Source: Candidatus Omnitrophica bacterium 4484_49 (GTDB lineage Bacteria > Omnitrophota > Gorgyraeia > Kaelpiales > Kaelpiaceae). From it: a stretch of DNA of 14,706 nucleotides. Numbering within the stretch: the stretch's first letter is position 1; each line of letters starts with the position of its first letter. The stretch covers positions 1 through 14,706 of the forward strand of contig NATI01000023.1 of assembly GCA_002085265.1 (NCBI GenBank). Reading direction: 5' to 3'. The notes below the pieces were generated by a model. The model was not told the origin of the DNA. It did no database searches and worked only from the letters and a program-made list of their open reading frames with translations. The position numbers and the translations under genes are program-made. Positions 1-7,585 of the stretch are shown here, one piece after another.

Positions 1-1
1 A

Positions 2-3000
2 TTGAGGAAGTATTGGGAGAATAAGTTTGATATGATGCTGGGGATAATCTTTTTACTTTTATTCTCTTCTACTTTATGTGCTCAGATGGAAGAAGTAGAA
101 GGAGGACCACAAATTTTAAACACCGAAAATACGGTTCAGAAGAAGCTGACCGAAAATATAAATATCGTTAAAAAGGGAGATAAGTACAGTATAGAATTGA
201 GAAATGCCGATTTAGGAGATGTGATAAGATTTTTCGCTTATAAATATGATCTTAATATAATAGCGGATAAAGATGTAAAGGGAACGGTTACTGCCAGTTT
301 GTCAAACATTTCCATAAAGGAGGCGTTGAGACAAATACTTGATTCCCAGGGTTATACAATGACAGAAGTGGAGAATGTGATCAGAGTTAAAAAAAAGCCA
401 ACTCCCACCAAACATTTTAGACTTAAAAACATATCTGTAAATGATATTAAGGAAGAGCTGACTTCATTACTCAGTACCAATGGGAAATTGATTCTGGATG
501 AGAATTCTAATTCTATAATGGTGACAGATGATGAGAACCATTTGCGGTTTATAGAGAAATTCATCAATAATGTGGATATTAAGGGTAAGCAGGTGTTTAT
601 AGAGGCTAAATTTCTCGAGACCACAGTGGGAAATATAGAAAATCTGGGAATAGAATGGAGTATAGTTGCTACTGCTACTGGTGCTAAAAGACCTCATACC
701 TTTCCTTTTCGTAAAACAGGAGCGAAGTCCTTCTATCCTGATGTAGGCACTGAGGAAGGGTTTAGTTCTCCTACAGGATGGCCGGTGCTGACTGGAGGAT
801 ATGATAGTGGTGATTCTGATACTACTACTACCTTTTGGACTTTGGGAACGCTGGATTTTTCTCAGACTCAGGCAGTCTTACGAGCGTTACTCACCGACTC
901 CAATACCAAGATAATATCCAACCCTCAAGTTGCTGCCTTAAAAGAATTGACAGTTTCTGGATACGAATATAAAGACATCGGGATAATTTTAAATGTCACT
1001 CCTTTAATCACAGAGGATAATTACATCACGATGACCATCGAGCCTGAAGTAGGAACTATTACTGATTCTGTAGAAGGAGGAGTTGTTGATTTGCCTATTA
1101 TTTCCAGTAAAAAGGCCTCCACTAAAATAATGATAAAGGATGGTCAGACCATAGTTATAGGAGGGTTAATCAGTGAGGATAGTTCTGATGTGGTAAAGAA
1201 AGTCCCATTGTTGGGAAATGTTCCTATTCTCGGGAAATTATTTAGTTATAAAGCAAAATCTGACGAAAAAAGAGAACTTTTGATATTTGTCACTCCTCAT
1301 ATAATTTCTCCTGAAGGGGAAAGGGAATCCGAGAAGAAAAAGAAGCAGGAGGAAATTTCTCGTTTATATGAGCAGGCTGAAAATTTACAGGAAGAGGGAA
1401 ACTATGAAGAAGCACTTCTGAAACTGGAGGAAATACTAAATAAAGAACCTGGAGAGGAGAAGGCGAAACGGATGCTGGTTACACTTGAGAGGAAAATCAA
1501 AGAGAAAAAGGAACGAGAAGAGATAGAGAGAAAACTTGCCAGAGTTAAGGAGTTATATCGAGAAGGTAACTATGAGGAGGCTAAATTTATACTGGAGGAG
1601 GTGTTAAAGAAAGATAGCAGGAATCCTCAGGCGCATAGATATCTGAGCCTGATAGATGAGAAATTAAGAGAGGAGAAGGTAGCAAAGCTTTTATGGCAGG
1701 AAGCAAATGATTTGTTGTTTAATCAGGGGAAATATGAAGAAGCCAGGAGTAAATTTTTAGAATATAAAAAACTTCGTCCTCAAGATAAAGAAGTGAAAAG
1801 GTTGATCTCACTTTGTGAACAGAAAATAGAGGAAGAAAAAAAAAGTAGACATATTCAACAATTATTGAAAAAGGGTAAAGCATATTTTCGTGATGGAGAA
1901 TATGCACTTGCACAGGAGATTTTTGAGCAGGTGTTAAATATAGAGCCTGATAATGAATTGGCAAATAAATATATCAATGAGATAGATAAGATCAAGGAAG
2001 AGAGGAAAAAAGAAGAAGCGAAGAGAAAAAAGATAACAGAGTTATATAAAATCGCTGATGACCAGATTCGGGCTGAGGATTATGAGCAGGCGGTTTCCAC
2101 ATTAGAGAAGATACTTGAGGTAGAACCTGGAGAGGAAAAGGCGAAACGAATGCTGGTTACACTTGAGAAGAAAATCAAAAAGAAAAAGGAACAAGAAGAG
2201 ATAGAGAGAAAACTTACCAGGGCTAAGGATTTATATCGAGAAGGCAACTATGAAGAGGCTGAGATTTTATTTGCAGATGTATTGAAAAAAGATGAATCGA
2301 ATGCCGAGGCTCAAAAATATATACAGTTGATAAGAAATAAACAGAAGGAAGAAGCTATAGCGAATGCTTTGTGGGAAGAAGCAAATAATCTGTTTGCTGC
2401 TAGGAAGTACAATGAAGCAAAGGAGAAGTTCTTAGAACTGAAGAAATTAAAAATCGATGACGAGAAAATAGATGAGATGATAAAGAAATGTGAGAAAAGA
2501 ATCGAGAAGGAAAGGAAAAAATATGTTAGGGATTTATTAAAGAGAGGGAAGAAATATTATCGTAAGAAAAATTATGAATATGCCGTAGAGTTATTCAATG
2601 AAGTGTTGAAACTGGAACCCGAAAATAAGATAGCCCGTAATTATGTAGAAAGAATTGAAAAGATAAAAGAAAAGCAGATACAGAAGGAGAAAGCGAGAAA
2701 AGTCGTGCTTACAGAAGAAAAGCCCCAGACTCAGGAGGTTATTTCTGATAGATTGCGGAATAAGATTGATTCTCTTCTGGATGAAGCCCACTCAGCCTAT
2801 AAACATGGAGATATAAATTCTGCTCGTGGCCTTTACGAGATGGTCTTGCAGTTGGAACCCGGAAATAAAGTTGCCCAACAGTATCTCAAGAAGATAGAAG
2901 AGAAAGAAGCAACTTCTCATCAGGTTCCCGAGATTAACCTTCAGGAAAATCATATTACCAGAAGACCGGAAGAGGAGAAAAAAGAAGAAGGAAAAACATC

Positions 3001-4006
3001 TGAGGTTTCTTCGAAGGTGGCGGAATTGTTTGAAGTCGGACTACAGAAATTTAAAGAAAAAGATTACCAGTCTGCGATTAAATTCTTTGAGAAAGTATTG
3101 CTGGAAGACCCTGATAATGAGAAAGCCTATAAATATCTGGAGAAATGCCACCAGGAATTGGTGAAAATCAAAGAGGAAGAAAAGAAAGAAAGAATCGCCT
3201 CTTTAATTGATGAGGGTAGAGGATTTATTAGAGATGGTCAGTATGACCAGGCTTTTGATAGTTTTCGTAAAGTTCTGGAGCTTGACCCTGGGAATAAAAC
3301 AGCGCAGAGATACCTCAAATATCTGGAAGATAAGGTGAGTAGAATGAAAGCCAGGCAGGCAAAGGATACAATTTTACAACTGGTCAGGAAACAGAATCAA
3401 TGGATCTCTGCTGAGTTAGAGAGGGCAGATATTTATATTCAGGAAGGTAATTATAAACAGGCAAGGGAAATTCTGGAAAATGTCTTGAGTGTGAAAAAGT
3501 CAGATAGGGCTGTGGAGCTTCTTAAGAAAATCGAGAGGCAGCAAAAGAGACAGCAGAAAGAAATGGGGCAAAAAGCAGAAAGCCCTCAGGTGGTTCAAAA
3601 ACGTACGAGTCAGAAGGAAAAGCTCACTTATGTTAAAAAATTGTATATGGAAGGAGTTAAACTTTACAAACGGGGAGAATATAAATCCGCTTTGGAAAAA
3701 TTTACTCAGGTGATGAATTCGGGTCTGAATTATAAGAAAGATCGTATCGAAAAACTTAGTGCCATATGTTTAAATAAATTACAGAAAGCAGAGAAGGAGA
3801 AACTCATCGAGAGAAAATATCAACTTGCACTGAAATATTTTGATATGGCATTATATCACCAGGCAATGAGGCTTTTACTGGAGGTGATAGATATAAAACC
3901 CAATTATAAGGAAGCAAACAGATATTTGAAAATGGCCACTCAACGGATGGATGTGTTGGAGAAACTGGGAGAGTATGAACAAAGTGAATTGGAGGTGGGA
4001 AATTGA
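2..4006 (+). CDS. Secretin (PilQ/GspD superfamily) with a long C-terminal TPR array
   Basis: Secretins form the outer-membrane ring through which type IV pili or type II secretion substrates pass. Visible in order: a hydrophobic signal peptide (about residues 11-27, probable cleavage after LCA); an STN-like domain (about 59-132); a short secretin N domain (about 138-192); and the secretin core (about 196-438), with VFIEAKFLETT near 198 and VPLLGNVPILGKLF at 401-414. From about residue 445 to the end there are about 14 Lys/Glu-rich TPR units separated by charged helices. An ordinary secretin would end near 440, so about 890 residues are added. TTG at position 2 is chosen because it supplies the Arg-Lys n-region that ATG 32 would lack. 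The left window edge means an upstream start cannot be excluded. The stop overlaps the next start. The core also lacks a segment normally found between the NP-V motif and YEYKDIG. Whether it serves pili or secretion cannot be told, since upstream genes are outside the window. Confidence 0.9.
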   Translation: MRKYWENKFDMMLGIIFLLLFSSTLCAQMEEVEGGPQILNTENTVQKKLTENINIVKKGDKYSIELRNADLGDVIRFFAYKYDLNIIADKDVKGTVTASLSNISIKEALRQILDSQGYTMTEVENVIRVKKKPTPTKHFRLKNISVNDIKEELTSLLSTNGKLILDENSNSIMVTDDENHLRFIEKFINNVDIKGKQVFIEAKFLETTVGNIENLGIEWSIVATATGAKRPHTFPFRKTGAKSFYPDVGTEEGFSSPTGWPVLTGGYDSGDSDTTTTFWTLGTLDFSQTQAVLRALLTDSNTKIISNPQVAALKELTVSGYEYKDIGIILNVTPLITEDNYITMTIEPEVGTITDSVEGGVVDLPIISSKKASTKIMIKDGQTIVIGGLISEDSSDVVKKVPLLGNVPILGKLFSYKAKSDEKRELLIFVTPHIISPEGERESEKKKKQEEISRLYEQAENLQEEGNYEEALLKLEEILNKEPGEEKAKRMLVTLERKIKEKKEREEIERKLARVKELYREGNYEEAKFILEEVLKKDSRNPQAHRYLSLIDEKLREEKVAKLLWQEANDLLFNQGKYEEARSKFLEYKKLRPQDKEVKRLISLCEQKIEEEKKSRHIQQLLKKGKAYFRDGEYALAQEIFEQVLNIEPDNELANKYINEIDKIKEERKKEEAKRKKITELYKIADDQIRAEDYEQAVSTLEKILEVEPGEEKAKRMLVTLEKKIKKKKEQEEIERKLTRAKDLYREGNYEEAEILFADVLKKDESNAEAQKYIQLIRNKQKEEAIANALWEEANNLFAARKYNEAKEKFLELKKLKIDDEKIDEMIKKCEKRIEKERKKYVRDLLKRGKKYYRKKNYEYAVELFNEVLKLEPENKIARNYVERIEKIKEKQIQKEKARKVVLTEEKPQTQEVISDRLRNKIDSLLDEAHSAYKHGDINSARGLYEMVLQLEPGNKVAQQYLKKIEEKEATSHQVPEINLQENHITRRPEEEKKEEGKTSEVSSKVAELFEVGLQKFKEKDYQSAIKFFEKVLLEDPDNEKAYKYLEKCHQELVKIKEEEKKERIASLIDEGRGFIRDGQYDQAFDSFRKVLELDPGNKTAQRYLKYLEDKVSRMKARQAKDTILQLVRKQNQWISAELERADIYIQEGNYKQAREILENVLSVKKSDRAVELLKKIERQQKRQQKEMGQKAESPQVVQKRTSQKEKLTYVKKLYMEGVKLYKRGEYKSALEKFTQVMNSGLNYKKDRIEKLSAICLNKLQKAEKEKLIERKYQLALKYFDMALYHQAMRLLLEVIDIKPNYKEANRYLKMATQRMDVLEKLGEYEQSELEVGN
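1448..1582 (+). repeat. Copy 1 of a near-identical 135-base segment in the TPR array
   Basis: This segment and positions 2126-2260 differ at about 11 of 135 positions by hand alignment (roughly 92% identity), without gaps. The offset is 678 bases (226 codons), so the frame is kept. It encodes the end of one TPR unit and the start of the next, with the shared stretches GEEKAKRMLVTLE and YREGNYEEA. It is the best-conserved part of a larger duplication of four TPR units (about residues 450-675 repeated at 676-900); the flanking parts are clearly more diverged. Confidence 0.85.
2126..2260 (+). repeat. Copy 2 of the near-identical 135-base segment in the TPR array
   Basis: Partner of the segment at 1448-1582. 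Several of the differences are silent (for example GAG/GAA and GGT/GGC) and others are conservative, such as Arg/Lys. The match stops being close shortly after the shared YREGNYEEA stretch, although the protein similarity continues for about three more TPR units. Confidence 0.85.
3991..3999 (+). promoter_or_regulatory. Strong ribosome binding site deciding the TTG start at 4003
   Basis: GGAGGTGGG lies inside the last codons of the secretin gene, 3 to 8 bases before TTG at 4003. The TTG overlaps the secretin stop (TTGA, 4003-4006), an arrangement typical of translational coupling. No ATG near the beginning of the next frame competes with it. Confidence 0.75.
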
Positions 4007-4326
4007 ATTTTAAGGAACACAAAGTCAGGATAATTCTTCACAAAAATTTTAGAGAAGACCCGGTTATAATAGTCCGGGGAACAGTTATAGATGAGAACGA
4101 TAAAGGTATTCTTGTTAGCGGAAGAATTTTTATGAAAGTGATTGAAGAAAATAAAGTACTTGAAAAACCTATAGATGATGAGACTAAACTTTTTTATTTT
4201 CCATTTACCAGTATAAGATTTTTAGAATTTATTATCCCTGGATCTCGATTTGATAACCTTCATAAAAAAGTTATTAAAGAAATTCGGCTCCCATCCTCAT
4301 TGATTAACCGTGAAGGGGCATTTTGA
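4003..4326 (+). CDS. Small protein of unknown function, possibly Sm-like fold
   Basis: I do not recognise this 107-residue protein as a named family. It has no signal peptide, membrane segment or cysteine, so it is probably cytoplasmic. The pattern suggests a small beta barrel: an opening strand (KVRIILHKN, about 7-15), a strand and turn GTVIDENDKGILVSGR (about 26-41), and later PFTSIRFLEFI (about 67-77), followed by a short charged tail. Alternating hydrophobic strands with a G-x-V...G-I-x-V turn resemble Sm/LSm-like proteins, but this is a fold guess from pattern only. It starts with TTG overlapping the secretin stop and has a strong ribosome site, so it is probably co-translated with the secretin. 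It ends 30 bases before the likely gpsA start. Confidence 0.7.
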   Translation: MNFKEHKVRIILHKNFREDPVIIVRGTVIDENDKGILVSGRIFMKVIEENKVLEKPIDDETKLFYFPFTSIRFLEFIIPGSRFDNLHKKVIKEIRLPSSLINREGAF

Positions 4327-4356
4327 TTCTGGGGATTTTTCTTTTTATAAGTGAGG

Positions 4357-5309
4357 ATGAAAAAAAAGGTTTCTGTTATTGGAGATGGAGGTTGGGGCAC
4401 AACTCTGGCTCTGCTTTTAGTGGAAAAAGATTGTAATGTTACATTGTGGAGTTATGACTGTAACTATGCTGAGGTGCTCGAGAATACAAGAGAAAATAAA
4501 AAATATTTTCCAGGATTCAAAATTCCAGAAGAAATAAGGATAACTTCGGATTTGGATAGTGCTACGGTTGATAAGGATTTTATAGTATTAGCAGTGCCAT
4601 CTAAATTTTTCCGCAGTGTGGTTAAAAATATAAAGAAATTTAGTAACGAGGCAATTTTTATAAGTGTAGCAAAGGGTATAGAAATAGATACATTTAAAAG
4701 GATGTCTGAGGTTATTAATGAAGAACTGGGGGAAGTAAACATAGCAGTTCTTTCAGGTCCCTCCATTGCCTATGAAGTTGCTGTTAAAAAACCTACCAGT
4801 GTTGTTGTGGCTGCTTACAGGGAGGAAATTGCAGTGAAGATGTAGTGGGAGTGGAATTAGGGGGGGCATTAAAAAATATCATAGCTATAGCTGCTGGCAT
4901 CTGTGATGGGCTGGGATTGGGCACGAACAGCAAATCAGCTCTTCTTTCCCGAGGATTGGCTGAGTTGATCAGATTGGGTAAATTTTTAGGAGCAGAGCCT
5001 CAAACATTTTTTGGACTGAGTGGTATGGGAGACATGATAACTACCTGTTTTAGCTGTCGAAGCAGAAATAGATGGGTTGGTGAGGAAATAGGTAAAGGAA
5101 AGAAGCTGGATGAGGTGTTGGAGAGAATGGAAATGGTTGCTGAAGGAGTATATACAGTTAAGGCTGTAAATAATTTCATTAAGTTGTATAATATAGATAT
5201 GCCGATTGCTCATAAAGTATATGAAGTGCTCTATGAAAATAAATCCCCTGATATTGCAGTTCGAGAACTCATGGCCAGAGGGCCCAAATCTGAGAAGTTG
5301 ATAAATTGA
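4357..5309 (+). pseudogene. gpsA: Glycerol-3-phosphate dehydrogenase (NAD(P)+), frameshifted by an internal deletion
   Basis: GpsA reduces dihydroxyacetone phosphate to sn-glycerol 3-phosphate, the backbone of phospholipids. The first part (4357-4842) has the Rossmann start VSVIGDGGWGTTLA and the conserved SGPSIAYEV, and reads to a TAG stop at 4843-4845. The second part continues in another frame (GTG at 4845, to 5309) with VELGGALKNIIAIAAG, which carries the catalytic lysine, then GLSGMGDMITTC and SRNRWVGEEIGKG, and ends normally. Compared with intact GpsA, about 17 residues are missing between ...EEIAVKM and DVVGVELGG, the part that usually holds the R-V-Y strand. Both halves look well preserved, so the lesion is recent or a sequence error. 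ATG 4357 is preferred over GTG 4351 because MKKKVSVIG fits family N-termini; neither has a well-placed ribosome site. Two coupled polypeptides from the TAGTG overlap are conceivable but would still lack the missing strand. Confidence 0.88.
4836..4842 (+). other. gpsA: Deletion junction in gpsA at a GAAGATG heptamer
   Basis: GAAGATG is the last sequence that reads correctly in the upstream frame (as ..G AAG ATG, Lys-Met) and also the first that reads correctly in the downstream frame (as GAA GAT G.., Glu-Asp-Val, leading into VGVELGG). One heptamer therefore fits both sides of the break. This is what remains when a segment between two copies of a short direct repeat is lost. That the lost DNA began and ended with the heptamer is inferred. 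Confidence 0.6.
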
Positions 5310-5315
5310 AGAACT

Positions 5316-5390
5316 CGGGGCGTGGCGCAGTTTGGATAGCGCACCTGAATGGGGTTCAGGGGGTCGGCGGTTCGAATCCGCCCGCCCCGA
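5316..5390 (+). tRNA. tRNA-Pro (anticodon GGG)
   Basis: A full cloverleaf can be folded by hand. The acceptor stem CGGGGCG (5316-5322) pairs with CGCCCCG (5383-5389), with discriminator A at 5390. The D stem is GCGC/GCGC (5325-5328 with 5339-5342) and its loop contains GG. The anticodon stem CCTGA/TCAGG (5344-5348 with 5356-5360) closes the loop ATGGGGT, giving anticodon GGG at 5351-5353, which reads proline codons CCC and CCU. The T arm is GGCGG, TTCGAAT, CCGCC (5366-5382). The CCA end is not encoded. It begins 6 bases after the gpsA stop and has no promoter of its own that I can see, so it may be cut out of the operon transcript. Confidence 0.96.
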
Positions 5391-5418
5391 TTGTTTAGTA
5401 ATAGATAAAGGAGGGAAA

Positions 5419-5562
5419 ATGGAGGCATATTGTGTAAAGTGTAAGGCTAAGAAGGAAATGAAGGATGCTCAGGAAGTTACCTTAAAGAACGGGAAGAAAG
5501 CGATGAAAGGGGTATGCCCTGATTGCGGGACTTCTCTGTTTCGGATAATCAAATCCAATTAG
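5419..5562 (+). CDS. Small zinc-ribbon protein (DUF5679-like)
   Basis: This 47-residue protein has two CxxC pairs, YCVKC near residues 4-8 and CPDC near 33-36, spaced as in a zinc ribbon. Between them lies a basic strand-turn-strand region (VTLKNGKKAMKG), and it ends with SLFRI. This agrees with my recall of the DUF5679 family, small zinc-binding proteins of unknown function. The ATG is supported by AAAGGAGGG at 5407-5415, slightly close to the start. The open frame runs back into the tRNA gene, but the true start must lie after it. It sits between the tRNA and rsfS, with only 9 bases to the latter. Nucleic-acid or ribosome association would suit the neighbours but is not shown. Confidence 0.8.
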   Translation: MEAYCVKCKAKKEMKDAQEVTLKNGKKAMKGVCPDCGTSLFRIIKSN

Positions 5563-5571
5563 GAAAAAGGA

Positions 5572-5913
5572 GTGGAGCCTTTCCACAAAGCTAAGAAGTT
5601 AGCTTCTCTGGCACGGGAGAAGAAAGCAGAGGATATTCTTATAATGGATATGCGCCAGGTTCTGGACCTGGCGGATTATTTTATTATATGTAGTGGAGAT
5701 TCATCTCGCCAGGTTAAAGCCATAGCAGACCATGTGTTGGAGAGTGCCAAGAAAGATTCCATAAGGTTGTGGCATCTGGAAGGTTATGATGATGGCCGTT
5801 GGATTCTACTCGATTACGGTGAGGTGGTAATGCATATATTTATACAACCAGCGAGAGATTTTTATCAACTGGAGAGATTATGGCGGGATGTGCCCATTCA
5901 CAGGTTAAAATAA
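5572..5913 (+). CDS. rsfS: Ribosomal silencing factor RsfS
   Basis: RsfS (Iojap/YbeB family) binds ribosomal protein L14 on the large subunit and blocks joining with the small subunit when nutrients are short. The 113-residue length is normal. Visible family signatures are AEDILIMDM near the N-terminus, DLADYFIICSGDSSRQVKAI in the middle, HLEGYDDGRWILLDYGEVVM and finally YQLERLWRD. The start is GTG at 5572, the first start codon after the preceding gene's stop at 5560-5562 in the same frame. An AGG overlapping that stop gives a plausible but weak ribosome site. In many bacteria rsfS sits beside nadD, which is not seen here. Confidence 0.93.
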   Translation: MEPFHKAKKLASLAREKKAEDILIMDMRQVLDLADYFIICSGDSSRQVKAIADHVLESAKKDSIRLWHLEGYDDGRWILLDYGEVVMHIFIQPARDFYQLERLWRDVPIHRLK

Positions 5914-5928
5914 AATCCCGAGAAAAAA

Positions 5929-7584
5929 ATGCTCAAACTGGAGGAAGAATTACAGAAAATAATATTTGATTTTTTGAGTCAAAAGGGGTTGAGGGAAAAG
6001 CCTGTAGTGGAAATCGAAACCCCTCGGGCTTTGGATTACGGAGATTTGTCTTCCAATATAGCACTTAAAGTTTCCAGATACTTAAATACAAATCCCTTGG
6101 AGCTGGGAACTGAGCTTTCTGAATATCTAAAGAGGAAGTTGCAAAATGTATTTGAGAAGATAGAAATTGTGTCTCCGGGATTTATAAATTTCCATCTTTC
6201 CTGGGATTTTCTTTATCACAAGTTGGAGGAAATACTCCTCCAGAATTCAAACTATGGAAAATGTGAAGTCGGGAAAAGGCAAAGGGTACTTCTGGAGTTT
6301 GTGTCTGCAAATCCCACTGGTCCCTTATCCATCGCTCATGGAAGACAGGCGGCAATTGGTGGTTCTCTGGCTCGGATTTTGCAATTTGCGGGATATCGTG
6401 TGGAGAAAGAATATTACATAAATGATGAGGGGACGCAGATAGACCTTCTGGGAGAATCCTTGAGAATAAGATGTCTCCAGATTCAGGGCGAAAATGTCCA
6501 ATTGCCCCCTGAGGGATATCAGGGAGAATATCTTATATCCGTTGCCAGAGAGTTATTACAGAGGGAGAAGCTTTCCATTGATAGGATAAAAGGACTCGAG
6601 GGAAGATATTTCTCGCAGTATGCCGTAGAGACCATATTGCAGGAGATCAAAGAGGAATTGGCTGGGTTTGGGATTCATTATGAACACTGGAGTTCTCAGA
6701 GAAAATTGCGGGAGAAAGGTAAAATTGAAAAGGCATTAACTGAACTTCAGAAAAGAAACTTGATATATGAAAAAGACGGGGCTCTGTGGTTTAAATCTAC
6801 AGAATTTGGAGATGATCAGGACCGGGTTGTAAAAAGAAAGGACGGAACTTATACTTATTTTGCAGCTGATATTGCATATCATAAGGAGAAATTTGAAAGG
6901 GGTTATGATTTGTTAATAGATATCTGGGGGCCTGATCATCATGGCTATATTTCCAGAGTAAAAGCTGCAATGAAAGCCATGGGTTATTCTGAAGAGCAAT
7001 TAAAAATACTCATAGTTCAACTGGCTACGGTTTACCGGGATGGAAAACCAATTGCTCTATCTACCAGAAAGGGGCAACTTTTAACTCTAAAAGAGGTGGT
7101 GAATGAAATAGGGAGAGATGCCACTCTGTATTTTCTACTGACTAGGAAGCTTGATAGCCATCTTGATTTTGATATCGAACTGGCAAAGAAACAATCACTG
7201 GAGAATCCTGTCTATTATATTCAATATGCCCATGCTCGTATCTGTAGCATTATGGAATATGCCCGGGAGAACGACATTCATTTCGTAGAATTCGATTCCG
7301 GGATATTTCGACTGTTAAACGAAAATGAAGAAAAAGTTATCCTACGCCTTCTGGCTCAATTTCCAAGAGTGATAAAGATTTCCAGCCTCATATTGGAACC
7401 TTCTCTTCTTACTGTGTACCTTCATAATCTGGCAGGGGAGTTCCACAGATATTACAGCAAGCATCGAGTAGTGGGAGAAAAACAGAATTTGACTTTCGCT
7501 CGCCTTGCTCTCATAAGGGCAATTCAAATTGTCATAAAGAATGGCCTCGGGCTATTAGGAATTTCAGCTCCTCAGAAGATGTAA
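5929..7584 (+). CDS. argS: Arginyl-tRNA synthetase
   Basis: ArgS is a class I synthetase that charges tRNA-Arg with arginine in the cytoplasm. Its 551 residues are close to the usual length. It has an N-terminal additional domain (about 1-110), then the catalytic core with SANPTGPLSIAHGRQ (about 126-140), where the HIGH motif appears as S-I-A-H. Further on are YYINDEG, IDIWGPDHHGYISRVKAAM and the KMSKS-like loop ALSTRKG (376-382). From about residue 426 (NPVYYIQYAHAR) the helical DALR anticodon-binding domain follows, ending in the typical LGISAPQKM. ATG 5929 lies 15 bases after rsfS and has only a weak purine-rich leader. The stop is one base before the mfd start. The replaced first histidine of HIGH is, as far as I recall, a variant also found in other ArgS proteins, so I do not take it as a sign of inactivity. 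Confidence 0.96.
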   Translation: MLKLEEELQKIIFDFLSQKGLREKPVVEIETPRALDYGDLSSNIALKVSRYLNTNPLELGTELSEYLKRKLQNVFEKIEIVSPGFINFHLSWDFLYHKLEEILLQNSNYGKCEVGKRQRVLLEFVSANPTGPLSIAHGRQAAIGGSLARILQFAGYRVEKEYYINDEGTQIDLLGESLRIRCLQIQGENVQLPPEGYQGEYLISVARELLQREKLSIDRIKGLEGRYFSQYAVETILQEIKEELAGFGIHYEHWSSQRKLREKGKIEKALTELQKRNLIYEKDGALWFKSTEFGDDQDRVVKRKDGTYTYFAADIAYHKEKFERGYDLLIDIWGPDHHGYISRVKAAMKAMGYSEEQLKILIVQLATVYRDGKPIALSTRKGQLLTLKEVVNEIGRDATLYFLLTRKLDSHLDFDIELAKKQSLENPVYYIQYAHARICSIMEYARENDIHFVEFDSGIFRLLNENEEKVILRLLAQFPRVIKISSLILEPSLLTVYLHNLAGEFHRYYSKHRVVGEKQNLTFARLALIRAIQIVIKNGLGLLGISAPQKM

Positions 7585-7585
7585 T

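Noticed and set aside
1320..4006. TPR region as a separate gene fused by error
   Set aside because: The frame is open throughout, the composition is the same on both sides of residue 440, and no ribosome site with a start is evident near 1320-1360. A comparison with relatives would still be useful.
4845..5309. Second part of gpsA as an independent gene starting at GTG 4845
   Set aside because: It begins in the middle of the conserved GpsA fold, the best Shine-Dalgarno-like sequence (AGGGAGG, 4819-4825) is too far away, and the nucleotide-binding half is in the adjacent frame. A broken single gene explains it better.
5332..5418. Upstream extension of the zinc-ribbon frame into the tRNA
   Set aside because: This stretch is tRNA sequence. 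The strong ribosome site and ATG at 5419 give the true start.
5231..5428. Minus-strand open frame with a GGRIRTADPLNPIQVRY stretch
   Set aside because: It is the antisense of the tRNA-Pro gene, a well-known source of falsely annotated proteins, and it overlaps real plus-strand genes.
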